Assembly: GCA_036507955.1 (NCBI GenBank)
Contig: DATCIH010000094.1
Coordinates: 1-39,087 of the forward strand
DNA length: 39,087 nucleotides
Direction of reading: 5' to 3'
DNA from: DATCIH01 sp036507955
GTDB taxonomy: Bacteria > Bacillota > Clostridia > Clostridiales > Clostridiaceae
Both the position numbers and the translations under genes were made by a program. Position 1 is the first letter of the stretch; each line of letters begins with the position of its first letter. The notes beneath the pieces are model-generated. The model searched no databases. It was not told the DNA's origin and saw nothing but the letters and a program-made list of their open reading frames with translations. Of the stretch, positions 16,138 to 24,072 are shown in pieces.

Positions 16138-16425
16138 CTATTCAGTTGTAAATGGTAATAATGCAATGTTTCTTGCTCTCTTTATTGACTCAGTCAATTG
16201 TCTCTGATGTTTTGCACAATTGCCGGAAATTCTTCTTGGAAGAATCTTTCCTCTTTCTGTTACATACTTTCTTAGCTTATTTATATCTTTATAATCAATT
16301 GAAGTCGCTTTGTCCATACAAAATGAACATATTTTCTTTTTAGCTCTTCTCATTTTTGATCCAGCTGGGCTTCTTTTTCCATCTCGATCTCTATCAGAAC
16401 CCTTTTGATCTCTATAATTTGCCAT
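16138..16425 (-). CDS. rpsR: 30S ribosomal protein S18
   Basis: A 95-residue S18 with an unusually long basic N-terminus (NYRDQKGSDRDRDGKRSPAG) before the conserved body. CSFC at about 33-36 and CAKH further on form a Cys3His zinc site, the zinc-containing form of S18. The KYVTERGKILPRRISGNCAK block is the S18 signature. S18 binds S6 on the small-subunit platform; the two genes flank ssb in this operon, and the S6:S18 pair probably represses its own leader (17219-17258). Confidence 0.97.
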   Translation of the reverse strand: MANYRDQKGSDRDRDGKRSPAGSKMRRAKKKICSFCMDKATSIDYKDINKLRKYVTERGKILPRRISGNCAKHQRQLTESIKRARNIALLPFTTE

Positions 16426-16440
16426 TTTTCTCCTCCTAAC

Positions 16441-16884
16441 TTAAAATGGTATATCCCCGTCATCTACTGGGGTAATATCATCGATATAATTTGAGTCACT
16501 GGAACCGCTTCCATAATTGTCTGGTGCTTTGTCTAAACCAGGATTTTTTGCTGGGGAATTTGTGCCAGCGCCTTTACTTTCTATAAACTGAAAATCTTCA
16601 ATAATAACATCAGTTGTAAAAACTTTCACATTGTCCTTATCGTAACTACCGGTTTCAATTCTACCACTTATAGCTATCAGTTTTCCTTTAGAAAAATACG
16701 TTGCAATAGTTTCAGCCCTTTTACCATAGCAAACGCATCTGAGGAAATCAGCTTCTGGCTGACCTTCTTTCTTAAAGGATCTATCCACAGCTAAAGTTAT
16801 ATTTGTAACGGCGGTACCAGAGCTTGCTATGTATCTAAGATCAGGGTCTCTAGTCAACCTACCTATTAAAACAACTTTGTTCAT
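16441..16884 (-). CDS. ssb: Single-stranded DNA-binding protein
   Basis: A 147-residue SSB with one OB fold (about 1-105, starting MNKVVLIGRLTRDPDLRY), a flexible Gly/Ser/Asn/Pro linker, and the acidic tip DDGDIPF that recruits replication and repair partners. It coats single-stranded DNA at forks. The gene sits between rpsF and rpsR, the standard Firmicutes arrangement that ties SSB supply to ribosome synthesis. Confidence 0.98.
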   Translation of the reverse strand: MNKVVLIGRLTRDPDLRYIASSGTAVTNITLAVDRSFKKEGQPEADFLRCVCYGKRAETIATYFSKGKLIAISGRIETGSYDKDNVKVFTTDVIIEDFQFIESKGAGTNSPAKNPGLDKAPDNYGSGSSDSNYIDDITPVDDGDIPF

Positions 16885-16915
16885 AAAAACACCACCAATT
16901 AATTAATAGCTCTAT

Positions 16916-17200
16916 TTACTCTTCCTTAATTATTATATGTCTAACTATAGTATCAGTAATTCTGAATACTCTGTCTAATTCTTTTGGTAGATCTGGTTCA
17001 GCACTAAAATTAATTAGTGTATAATGACCTTCGTTAATTTTTTTGATTTCATAAGCAAGTTTTCGCTTGCCCCAGTAATCAACATTGTCAACTACGCCAC
17101 CACCATTTTCTATAACACCTTTAAACTTTTCAACGCCAGCTTTTACAGCTTCCTCGTCTAATGATGGGTGTTGAATAAATATAGTTTCGTATTTTCTCAT
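16916..17200 (-). CDS. rpsF: 30S ribosomal protein S6
   Basis: A 94-residue S6 starting MRKYETIFIQHPSLDEEAVK, with the ferredoxin-like fold motif DNVDYWGKRKLAYEIKK (about 39-55). GGAGG ends 8 nt before the ATG at 17200. An in-frame GTG at 17209 overlaps that site and is less likely. It is the first gene of rpsF-ssb-rpsR and is preceded by an S6:S18-type leader. Confidence 0.97.
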   Translation of the reverse strand: MRKYETIFIQHPSLDEEAVKAGVEKFKGVIENGGGVVDNVDYWGKRKLAYEIKKINEGHYTLINFSAEPDLPKELDRVFRITDTIVRHIIIKEE

Positions 17201-17218
17201 TAGATTCACCTCCTCCCT

Positions 17219-17258
17219 TTGGACTAACGGCCATGACTATTATCACAGCAGGGACCAA
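17219..17258 (-). promoter_or_regulatory. S6:S18-type ribosomal leader of rpsF
   Basis: In the rpsF 5' leader (minus strand) TTGG...CCAA closes a structure containing GCTGTGA/TCATGGC (two wobbles) and an unpaired CCG at 17228-17230 in the 3' side. A stem with a bulged CCG is the known binding site of the S6:S18 complex, which mimics its 16S rRNA contact and represses the operon. The fold was drawn by eye. Confidence 0.5.
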
Positions 17259-17262
17259 GAAT

Positions 17263-17291
17263 ATATTACTACATATAGAACAATAAAGCAA
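17263..17291 (-). promoter_or_regulatory. Probable promoter of rpsF-ssb-rpsR
   Basis: On the minus strand TTGCTT (17286-17291) and TAATAT (17263-17268) are separated by 17 nt, placing the RNA start just before the S6:S18-type leader. Confidence 0.45.
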
Positions 17292-17302
17292 TAGTATTAA
17301 AT

Positions 17303-17503
17303 TTATTCTTTATTATTGTTCTTCTTTATTATTTTTTTAACATCTTTATCAAACTTTGATCTTGGTAGCATGACTATTCTACCACAACCACAGCATTTTA
17401 TTTTTATATCTGCGCCTACTCTTATTATTTCCCACTCATCTGATCCACAGGGATGGCCCTTTTTCATTTGTACAATATCTGCTAAATCATATTCCTTATT
17501 CAT
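17303..17503 (-). CDS. DUF951 family protein
   Basis: A 66-residue member of the small, strongly conserved Firmicutes family DUF951. It shows the typical VQMKKGHPCGSDEWEIIRVG followed by DIKIKCCGCGRIVMLPR. The cysteines (CG in HPCG and CCGCG) suggest metal binding, though the function is unknown. It follows mscS by only 3 nt and ends before the rpsF promoter, so it is probably co-transcribed with mscS and DUF3343. Confidence 0.88.
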   Translation of the reverse strand: MNKEYDLADIVQMKKGHPCGSDEWEIIRVGADIKIKCCGCGRIVMLPRSKFDKDVKKIIKKNNNKE

Positions 17504-17506
17504 AAT

Positions 17507-18349
17507 TCACCTACTAATATTATTTGTTACATCAACTTTAGAAGTGATTGCCTTAATTTTTTCATTTTCTAAGGATCTTACTATTTCTCTACGAAGTTGC
17601 ATTTCACAATCACCTTGAGTCATATTGATAGCTCTTCCTACTATTTTGATAGTAAAACTATTTTCCTTCATGGCAGAGACTCCTAGAACACTTGTTCCCT
17701 CAATTATACTATTGGAAGTTTTATTATAGTTGTCACATATTCTATCTAATATTGAAATTACTTTGTCCACATTCTCGCCGTTAGAAATTTCAACATCAAG
17801 CATAACTCTTTTATCCCCCCTAGAATGATTTGTAACTTTACTTATCAGTCTATTTGGGATTGTATGAATGTCACCATTAAAATCTCTAATTTTAGTTATC
17901 CTTAATTCCATGCTTTCAATCAAACCGCTCTTATCCTCTAGAGTAACATATTCACCTATAGTAAATTGATCTTCCATAAGAATAAAAAAGCCACTTATTA
18001 TATCCTTTAATACATCCTGAGCACCAAAGCCGATTGCAACTCCACCTATACCAGCAAAGGTTAGGCTTATACCACTAAATAGTAAAGATAATATTTCAAT
18101 AATACCTAAGAAAAATATTGAATATCTCATAATACTTTTTATTATAGTGCCTATTGTTTTCGATTTTTTCTCTTCTATTGAGAATTTTAATTTACTTTGC
18201 TTTTCAATAAATCTATCAATAATTATATTACCAAGTTTTATACCGATAAACATGAAAATCATTATAAGTACTATTTTCAAGGTTGTTAGTAATACAACCT
18301 CTACTTGCTGAAAAGTAATATGATTATATAGGGATACAAAAAAATTCAT
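17507..18349 (-). CDS. MscS-type mechanosensitive ion channel
   Basis: A 280-residue small-conductance mechanosensitive channel that opens under membrane tension during osmotic downshift. Helices lie at about 20-45, 65-90 and 93-127. The pore helix contains the Gly/Ala-rich SLTFAGIGGVAIGFGAQDVLKD, followed by the beta domain (TIGEYVTLEDKSGLIESMELRITKIRDFNGDIHTIPN) and a C-terminal mixed domain. Its start overlaps the DUF3343 stop (ATGA), and DUF951 follows 3 nt later, a common clostridial triplet. Confidence 0.92.
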   Translation of the reverse strand: MNFFVSLYNHITFQQVEVVLLTTLKIVLIMIFMFIGIKLGNIIIDRFIEKQSKLKFSIEEKKSKTIGTIIKSIMRYSIFFLGIIEILSLLFSGISLTFAGIGGVAIGFGAQDVLKDIISGFFILMEDQFTIGEYVTLEDKSGLIESMELRITKIRDFNGDIHTIPNRLISKVTNHSRGDKRVMLDVEISNGENVDKVISILDRICDNYNKTSNSIIEGTSVLGVSAMKENSFTIKIVGRAINMTQGDCEMQLRREIVRSLENEKIKAITSKVDVTNNISR

Positions 18350-18591
18350 ACTATCACCTCTTTGTATTTTCCATTTTCAATTGAGTATATTCCTTTAACC
18401 TTTATTTCAGATTTCAAATTTAATTCACTAAAGCTTGCTATATCCTGAAGTAATATACTCAAACCGCAACTTTTCACTATTTCCGTGGGAGTTGGTATTA
18501 TTTTATATTTCATTCTTTCCTTTTTTATTTCTTCTTCCGCAATTAATACCTGAATAGTATTTTCAAATATAATCAGATAATATTCTTTCAA
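18346..18591 (-). CDS. DUF3343 protein (putative Se/S carrier-like)
   Basis: An 81-residue protein of the DUF3343 family, with the typical YLIIFENTIQVLIAEEEIKK start and the IPTPTEIVKSCGLSILLQ block; the single Cys is in KSCGLS. Such small proteins often lie near selD, yedF and cysteine-desulfurase genes and are proposed to carry selenium or sulfur. Here a desulfurase-like gene diverges from it 115 bp away, which agrees with that idea. It overlaps mscS by 4 nt. Confidence 0.82.
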   Translation of the reverse strand: MKEYYLIIFENTIQVLIAEEEIKKERMKYKIIPTPTEIVKSCGLSILLQDIASFSELNLKSEIKVKGIYSIENGKYKEVIV

Positions 18592-18706
18592 TTCTTCACA
18601 CCCTTTAAATATATATTTATTATATCAAATATTTAGCTTTATAAAAAGTGTTTTAGAATTGTTGTTTATAAGTTATAATATATGGATTAATACTTGGAGG
18701 TTTTTA

Positions 18707-19864
18707 ATGGCTATTTATTTGGATAATGCAGCTACTTCCTTTCCTAAACCTGACTGCGTTTATAGCTCAATGATGGATTATGGTAAGAATATTGGGGTAA
18801 GCTCCAATCGTGGCGTCTACACAGATGCACTTACCGCTAATAGATTAGTTTTCGAGCTCAGAAAGGAGATTATGAGTTTTTTTCATTTTAATAAAGTTGA
18901 AAATGTAATTCTAAATTCCGGTCTTACTTTATCCCTTAATACTTTAATTAAAGGTGTAATTAAAGAAGATTGGGAAGTGTTTACCTCTAGTTTCGAACAT
19001 AATTCTGTTTTAAGGCCCCTTTTACATTTGCAACAGACAAAACACTTTACTTTAAAATATATACCTTCTGATACCTTTGGTTATCTTGATGTTGATGCTT
19101 TTAAAAATAGTTTGACTGATAAAAGTAAGCTTGTCATATTAACTCTAGCTTCTAATGTTACTGGTTTAATTCAGCCTCTTGCAGAAATAAGTAAAATATG
19201 CAAAGCTAATAAAATCTATTTAATAATAGATGCAGCGCAGGCTGCTGGACATTTTAAAATAGATTATTCTCATATAGAATTTAATGCTTTGGCTTTCCCT
19301 GGTCATAAAGCCCTACTTGGCCCACAAGGTATTGGGGGTTTTCTTATTGATGATGAGCTTAATGCTCAAACAGATTGTCTTATTCAGGGTGGAACAGGTA
19401 GCTTATCGGAAAGTTTGTTACAACCAGAATTTCTTCCTGATAAATTTGAAGCTGGAACTTTAAATATGTATGGAGCTATTGGACTATTAAATTCTCTGAA
19501 ATTTATAAATAATATTGGTATTTCCTATATTGAAGAATATGAAACCTTTTTATTCAAGCAACTGTTAAATGGGTTATTAAATATTAAAGAGATATTGGTA
19601 ATTGGATATAATTCAGCTTACCACTATTCTCCTGTTATATCTATTATTTCAAATACAATGTCGTCCTCCCAGCTATCTTATTATTTAGATAAGAATTTTT
19701 CTATAGCAACTAGACAAGGACTTCATTGTGCCCCATTGGCACATAAGAAACTTAATACGATTAATACCGGAACCGTAAGATTTAGTCCTGGCTTATTTAC
19801 TAAAGAAGAAGATATAATATATACAATCGAGGCAATAAACAAAATACAAAAGGGATTATTATAA
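18707..19864 (+). CDS. Cysteine desulfurase-like class V aminotransferase
   Basis: A 385-residue PLP enzyme of the NifS/SufS/CsdA superfamily, nearest by pattern to the TIGR01977-type desulfurases. It opens with MAIYLDNAATSFPKP. IIDAAQAAGH holds the Asp and Gln that contact PLP; FPGHKALLGPQG holds the Schiff-base Lys. TRQGLHCAP near the C-terminus carries the Cys that would take the persulfide. The ATG at 18707 has GGAGG at 18696-18700; an in-frame TTG at 18659 has none. It would release sulfur (or selenium) from cysteine (or selenocysteine). Its stop overlaps the stop of the convergent YkuS-like gene by 6 bp. Confidence 0.88.
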   Translation: MAIYLDNAATSFPKPDCVYSSMMDYGKNIGVSSNRGVYTDALTANRLVFELRKEIMSFFHFNKVENVILNSGLTLSLNTLIKGVIKEDWEVFTSSFEHNSVLRPLLHLQQTKHFTLKYIPSDTFGYLDVDAFKNSLTDKSKLVILTLASNVTGLIQPLAEISKICKANKIYLIIDAAQAAGHFKIDYSHIEFNALAFPGHKALLGPQGIGGFLIDDELNAQTDCLIQGGTGSLSESLLQPEFLPDKFEAGTLNMYGAIGLLNSLKFINNIGISYIEEYETFLFKQLLNGLLNIKEILVIGYNSAYHYSPVISIISNTMSSSQLSYYLDKNFSIATRQGLHCAPLAHKKLNTINTGTVRFSPGLFTKEEDIIYTIEAINKIQKGLL

Positions 19865-20110
19865 TATATTACTATAGCCTCTATTATTCATTATGCCCTC
19901 TATATCTTCTATAGATTTACTTCCCGAATCAATAAATATTGTACCATCTCTTTTTATGTTATTTAAGCCAGTGGTTTTAAGCATTGTTTCCTTAATGTTT
20001 AAAATTATAACATCACAGTATTCTTCCTTTTCGCTCTCTAATAGTTTATATCCCTTTACCAATAACTCATCTCTTATTGTAACAAGTTCTTCTGATATAT
20101 ATATTAGCAT
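19859..20110 (-). CDS. YkuS/UPF0180-like small protein
   Basis: An 83-residue acidic protein. ISEELVTIRDELLVKGYKLL is followed by DVIILNIKETMLKTT and FIDSGSKSIEDIEGIMNNRG; the pattern resembles the YkuS (UPF0180) family, whose role is unknown. The assignment is tentative. Its ribosome site (GAAGGAAG) lies inside the hairpin that probably ends the parAB-DUF4446 transcript. Confidence 0.6.
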   Translation of the reverse strand: MLIYISEELVTIRDELLVKGYKLLESEKEEYCDVIILNIKETMLKTTGLNNIKRDGTIFIDSGSKSIEDIEGIMNNRGYSNIL

Positions 20111-20111
20111 A

Positions 20112-20155
20112 AAAACACTTCCTTCAAGTTAAATATTCCCTGGAAAAAGTGTTTT
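20112..20155 (-). terminator. Hairpin after DUF4446, overlapping the YkuS-like ribosome site
   Basis: AAAACACTT (20112-20120) pairs with AAGTGTTTT (20147-20155). On the minus strand it follows DUF4446 and ends in GTGTTTTT, giving a terminator-like form. The same 3' arm holds part of the ribosome site for the gene starting at 20110, so read-through RNA would hide that site. Confidence 0.5.
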
Positions 20156-20166
20156 ATTCCTATATT

Positions 20167-20664
20167 TTATTTTGTCATAGCGTCCTTTAGCACCTGAGCT
20201 TCTTCTTCTGATAACTCATATCTTGAAAGGCCTCTATCAATAGGTTTTGCGTATGTAGTGCTTTCCGTCCTTCCATATATTCCTGTCAGTAATACTCCAC
20301 TGTTATTTTGATCTAATATTGCCATTGAGAAACTCAAGTCACTTCCTACATTTTCAAAAGCTCTATATCTTATCATAGAGTATTTCTGTAAACAGCCTTG
20401 AAGACGATTGTTTAGTTTGTTTATCTCATCTTTTATATTGCTATATTTTGAATCTGCTAGATCTATCTTATCTAACTGAGATATGACAAGCTCTTCAAGA
20501 TTTTTATTTGTTACTCCTCGTATTAGCCTACGATATTTCTTCTCTAGGTTTTTTGTTCTTTTTAAGTTTACTAATAGGACTATGAATATAATTATACTAA
20601 AAATCACAAGTCCTATAATTATATAATCACTTACTCCTTTTATTTCATTTAAAATAAAATTCAT
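20167..20664 (-). CDS. DUF4446 family protein
   Basis: A 165-residue protein with one N-terminal membrane helix (about 14-34, DYIIIGLVIFSIIIFIVLLV), a coiled-coil-like segment (about 35-90) and a soluble C-terminal domain (YRAFENVGSDLSFSMAILD, NGVLLTGIYGR). DUF4446 genes lie just downstream of parB in many clostridia; the function is unknown. AAGGAGG supports the ATG. A perfect parS lies in the gap to parB. Confidence 0.88.
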   Translation of the reverse strand: MNFILNEIKGVSDYIIIGLVIFSIIIFIVLLVNLKRTKNLEKKYRRLIRGVTNKNLEELVISQLDKIDLADSKYSNIKDEINKLNNRLQGCLQKYSMIRYRAFENVGSDLSFSMAILDQNNSGVLLTGIYGRTESTTYAKPIDRGLSRYELSEEEAQVLKDAMTK

Positions 20665-20682
20665 TTTGTATCCTCCTTAAAA

Positions 20683-20698
20683 TGTTTCACGTGAAACA
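20683..20698. promoter_or_regulatory. parS: parS centromere site
   Basis: TGTTTCACGTGAAACA is a perfect 16-bp palindrome identical to the Bacillus parS consensus. It lies immediately next to the parB stop codon (20699-20701). ParB clamps load here and spread, marking the origin region for ParA-driven and SMC-driven segregation. Confidence 0.95.
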
Positions 20699-21547
20699 TT
20701 ACTGGTTAATTCTTAACAATTCTAGTATTCTATCTAAATCCTCACCAGAATAATATTCGATTTCTATTTTCCCCTTATTATTGTTATTTAGAACTGACAC
20801 CCTAGTGGAAAAATAATTTTCCAATCTATTTTTAATATCTAAGCAATACGTATCATCCTTTTTAACAAGTTTCTCTTTTAACGGCTTATTAAAAGTATTG
20901 ATCCGTTTTTCTACCTCTCTAACACTTAAGCCCTTATCAATAATCTCCTTAGCAAAATTTAATTGAATATCTCCATCTTTAATTACGACTAAAGCTCTTC
21001 CATGTCCTTCAGTAATAACATCTTCCTTCAAATATTGTAGAACTCTTTGATCTAAATTCAATAACCTCATACAATTTGTTACCGCTGATCTAGACTTTCC
21101 AACTCTCTTAGATAGTTCTTCTTGGGTTAACTTGAATTCTTCTAAAAGTCTCTTATAAGCTAGAGCTTCCTCTACAGGATTTAAATCTTCTCTCTGGATA
21201 TTCTCGATCAGAGATATTTCCAATAATTCTTTATCATCTACATCCATAACCACTGCAGGTACTTCCTTTAAGCCAGCAACTTTTGCCGCTCTCCATCTTC
21301 TCTCCCCTGCTATAATTATGTATATATCTCCTTCTTTTCTTAATATTAATGGTTGTATAATACCATGTTCGACAATTGAATCTGCTAATATTTGAATTTT
21401 CTCTTCATCAAAATACGTTCTGGGTTGCTCATCATTTGCTTTGATTAAATTTATTGATATCTTCATGGGTGAAGAATTTGCTTCCTCTAAACTTTCTTCT
21501 GGTATTAGCGCTCCTAATCCCTTGCCTAAACCATATTTTCGATTCAC
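20699..21547 (-). CDS. parB: Chromosome-partitioning protein ParB (Spo0J)
   Basis: A 282-residue ParB CTPase that binds parS, slides on DNA and recruits SMC. The N-terminal domain has the Arg-rich GERRWRAAK motif (C-box, about 80-88). A helix-turn-helix lies at about 140-165 (LTQEELSKRVGKSRSAVTNCMRLL), and the C-terminal dimer domain is short. The start is GTG, sharing one base with the parA stop (TAGTG). GKGLGALIP at the N-terminus is the region that stimulates ParA ATPase. parS lies directly after the stop. Confidence 0.97.
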   Translation of the reverse strand: MNRKYGLGKGLGALIPEESLEEANSSPMKISINLIKANDEQPRTYFDEEKIQILADSIVEHGIIQPLILRKEGDIYIIIAGERRWRAAKVAGLKEVPAVVMDVDDKELLEISLIENIQREDLNPVEEALAYKRLLEEFKLTQEELSKRVGKSRSAVTNCMRLLNLDQRVLQYLKEDVITEGHGRALVVIKDGDIQLNFAKEIIDKGLSVREVEKRINTFNKPLKEKLVKKDDTYCLDIKNRLENYFSTRVSVLNNNNKGKIEIEYYSGEDLDRILELLRINQ

Positions 21548-22323
21548 TATACCACCTCATCCTTTTGCCTATTTAAAAATTCTTTAGTAATATCATTATA
21601 CGCTTCTGCACCTTTACAGTTTCCATCATATAATGCTATTGGTAATCCAAAGCTTGGTGCCTCAGCCAGTCTTATATTTCTGGGTATCATTTTTTTATAA
21701 ACTTTATCCTTAAAATACTTTTGAACCTCTGCTACCACATCTGAGGATAAATTAGTTCTGCTATCATACATACTCATTATTACGCCTTCGATTTGTAAGT
21801 TCTTATTTAAAGATCTTTTAACTAATTGATATGTGTTAACAAGTTGTCCCACTCCCTCCAATGCATAAAACTCACATTGTATTGGAATTAAAACACTATC
21901 TGCAGCTGTCAAAGCATTAATAGTTAATAAGCCTAAGGAAGGTGGGCAATCTATAAATATAAAATCAAAATCACCATTATATTCTAAAAGCTTACTTTTC
22001 AAAATTGATTCTCTGTTTTTGAAATTGATTAATTCAACTTCCGCTCCAGCTAACTCCATTCTTGAAGGAATAATATAAAAATTATCCATTAGTTCAGATT
22101 TAACTACTACGTCCTCAATTTTACTATCTGAAGTTAAAATATCATAAGCTGACAATTTTAATTTGCTTTTATCTATTCCTAACCCGCTAGTGGTATTACC
22201 CTGAGGATCCATATCAATTGTAAGTATTTTATAGCCTTCCATTGCAAGGTTTGCACACAGATTTATATTTGTTGTTGTTTTACCAACTCCTCCCTTTTGA
22301 TTGAAAATACAAATTGTTTTCAT
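21547..22323 (-). CDS. parA: Chromosome-partitioning ATPase ParA (Soj)
   Basis: A 258-residue deviant-Walker ATPase. It has KGGVGKTT with the signature Lys (about 10-17), Walker A' LTIDMDPQGNTTSGLG, and Walker B FDFIFIDCPPSLGLL. It binds DNA non-specifically as an ATP dimer, helps move origins, and in Bacillus also affects DnaA activity and sporulation. It is first in the parA-parB-DUF4446 transcript. Confidence 0.97.
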   Translation of the reverse strand: MKTICIFNQKGGVGKTTTNINLCANLAMEGYKILTIDMDPQGNTTSGLGIDKSKLKLSAYDILTSDSKIEDVVVKSELMDNFYIIPSRMELAGAEVELINFKNRESILKSKLLEYNGDFDFIFIDCPPSLGLLTINALTAADSVLIPIQCEFYALEGVGQLVNTYQLVKRSLNKNLQIEGVIMSMYDSRTNLSSDVVAEVQKYFKDKVYKKMIPRNIRLAEAPSFGLPIALYDGNCKGAEAYNDITKEFLNRQKDEVV

Positions 22324-22358
22324 TAAAGCACCTCTCTCATCTATCCTGTTACATTATT

Positions 22359-22387
22359 ATTATATATTGTAGAGACATGATTTGAAA
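22359..22387 (-). promoter_or_regulatory. Probable parA promoter
   Basis: On the minus strand TATAAT (22359-22364) is a perfect -10, with a weak -35 (TTTCAA, 22382-22387) 17 nt upstream. The start would lie about 30 nt before parA. Confidence 0.4.
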
Positions 22388-22450
22388 GGTTTTTAACAAT
22401 ATTATTTATAAATATACTTATTTAGCATGAATTATTAAATATTTAGACGT

Positions 22451-22499
22451 AAAAAAAATTGTCATTATATAATGTGTTAAATCATAGTAATAATGACAA
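22451..22499 (-). terminator. Terminator of noc
   Basis: TTGTCATTAT (22459-22468) pairs with ATAATGACAA (22490-22499); on the minus strand eight T follow (22451-22458). It sits 6 nt after the noc stop. Confidence 0.8.
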
Positions 22500-22505
22500 A
22501 TCTAT

Positions 22506-23276
22506 TTATTTTAAAATTGTAATTGTAATTTCAATCTTATCATCTATTTCCTTAGATACATATTTGGCATTAACTCCGAATTTCTCAAAAACTTGTCTCA
22601 CAGTATTAACATACAGTCTTGGACTAATATTTCCTTTAATTCTTTTATTTTTGACTACTAGAGAACTATTACTTTTTTCGATTTCGTATTCTATTAGTTC
22701 TTCAGTCTCTTTAACATTTAATTCCTTATCAATAATTCTTTTTAAAACTTTTTTTTGAATATTTATATCGTCCAATTTAAGTAAAGCTCTTGCATGCCTT
22801 TCTGTTAAATTATTTTGAAGAAGTTCCTTACGAATAAACTCATCAAGCTTTAATATTCTAATTTTATTAGCTATTGTAGACTGTTTCTTTCCAATTACTT
22901 CTGCTAATCTTTCTTGAGTATATCCATGATCCTTCATTAAATTAATATAAGCTTCCCCTTCTTCTAAAAAGTTTAAATCTTCCCTTTGTAAATTCTCAAG
23001 AAGTGCTATAGCAGCAGAATCCCTATCGGTAATATCGACAATAATGGCAGGAATATTACCTTTGCCTAATTTCTTAGCAGCCCTTAGTCTCCTTTCACCG
23101 GCCACTAGCTCGTATTTATCATTTCCTAATTTTCTAACCGAAATAGGTTGAATAATACCGTAACTTTGTATAGACTGAGCCAACTCATCTATAGCATCTT
23201 CATCAAAATGCTTTCTAGGTTGATAAAGATTTGGAAAAATTGAATCAATATTGAGATTAACAATATTCTTTTCCAT
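22506..23276 (-). CDS. noc: ParB-family nucleoid occlusion protein (Noc-like)
   Basis: A 256-residue ParB paralogue. The CTPase/ParB fold (about 5-100) contains QPRKHFDEDAIDELAQSI and VAGERRLRAAK. The helix-turn-helix (about 116-140) is HGYTQERLAEVIGKKQSTIA. The position between rsmG and parA is that of noc. In Bacillus, Noc binds NBS sites and the membrane to block division over the nucleoid. Here the protein starts at MEKNIVNLNIDSIFPN and lacks the roughly 25-residue N-terminal extension that includes the membrane helix of B. subtilis Noc. It has its own promoter and terminator. Confidence 0.9.
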   Translation of the reverse strand: MEKNIVNLNIDSIFPNLYQPRKHFDEDAIDELAQSIQSYGIIQPISVRKLGNDKYELVAGERRLRAAKKLGKGNIPAIIVDITDRDSAAIALLENLQREDLNFLEEGEAYINLMKDHGYTQERLAEVIGKKQSTIANKIRILKLDEFIRKELLQNNLTERHARALLKLDDINIQKKVLKRIIDKELNVKETEELIEYEIEKSNSSLVVKNKRIKGNISPRLYVNTVRQVFEKFGVNAKYVSKEIDDKIEITITILK

Positions 23277-23296
23277 AACACCATTCCTTTTAATGT

Positions 23297-23325
23297 ATTA
23301 TATATATAATTCTACATTTTTACAA
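23297..23325 (-). promoter_or_regulatory. noc promoter
   Basis: On the minus strand TTGTAA (23320-23325) and a perfect TATAAT (23297-23302) are 17 nt apart, about 20 nt before noc. Confidence 0.6.
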
Positions 23326-23347
23326 TATTACCTTCTTTTTGATGCAA

Positions 23348-24064
23348 TTATAAAGGATTATTTGTAGCTGTTCCTGGTTTTCTTGGAAGATCATTAGGGG
23401 TTTTTTTTATCTTTCTAATTATTACCAAATTATGTTTGAAATCTGATTCTTCGATTTCAGTAGTAATAACATCTTCTACTTTACCACCCATTAAAGTTAT
23501 TACTCTTTCTGAAATACTTAGTTCCTCTGTAATTTGTGGTCCTTTCATAGCAATAAAATATCCATTAATCTTGGTAAAGCCCAAAGAAATCTCAGAAAGT
23601 AATGGTAAGCTCGCCACCGCTCTAGATACAGCAATATCATAAATTTCTCTATATTGTTTGTCCTTTGCTAAATCTTCTGCTCTACCATGTATTGCTTTGA
23701 TACCTTTAATTTCTAACTTATTTATTACTTCATTCAGAAAAGCAACTCTTTTCTTTAACGAATCTAATAATGTAACTTCAATTTTATTATATACTAATTT
23801 TATTGGTATTCCAGGGAAACCAGCACCAGTTCCTATATCTATAAGTTTACTTGCTTTCTTCATCGGCTCAAAAGAAAAAAGTTTTAAGGAATCAATGAAA
23901 TGTTTCTTATAAAAATCTTCTTCATTATGGATAGCTGTCAAGTTTATTTTTTCATTCCACTCAATAACCATGTTAAAATAAACTTCAAATTTTTCTATGG
24001 TTTCTGGATCATAATCTAAATTGATATTTTCCAAAGCTTTTTTTAATAAATAATCATATTGCAT
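23348..24064 (-). CDS. rsmG: 16S rRNA m7G527 methyltransferase RsmG
   Basis: A 238-residue Rossmann-fold SAM methyltransferase (older name GidB) that methylates N7 of G527 in 16S rRNA; its loss gives low-level streptomycin resistance. The SAM site LIDIGTGAGFPGIPIKLV (about 70-87), the acidic strand end VTLLDSLKKRV and AVSRAVASL match the family. It is 8 nt behind mnmG, the usual mnmE-mnmG-rsmG order. Confidence 0.97.
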   Translation of the reverse strand: MQYDYLLKKALENINLDYDPETIEKFEVYFNMVIEWNEKINLTAIHNEEDFYKKHFIDSLKLFSFEPMKKASKLIDIGTGAGFPGIPIKLVYNKIEVTLLDSLKKRVAFLNEVINKLEIKGIKAIHGRAEDLAKDKQYREIYDIAVSRAVASLPLLSEISLGFTKINGYFIAMKGPQITEELSISERVITLMGGKVEDVITTEIEESDFKHNLVIIRKIKKTPNDLPRKPGTATNNPL

Positions 24065-24072
24065 TTAATACC

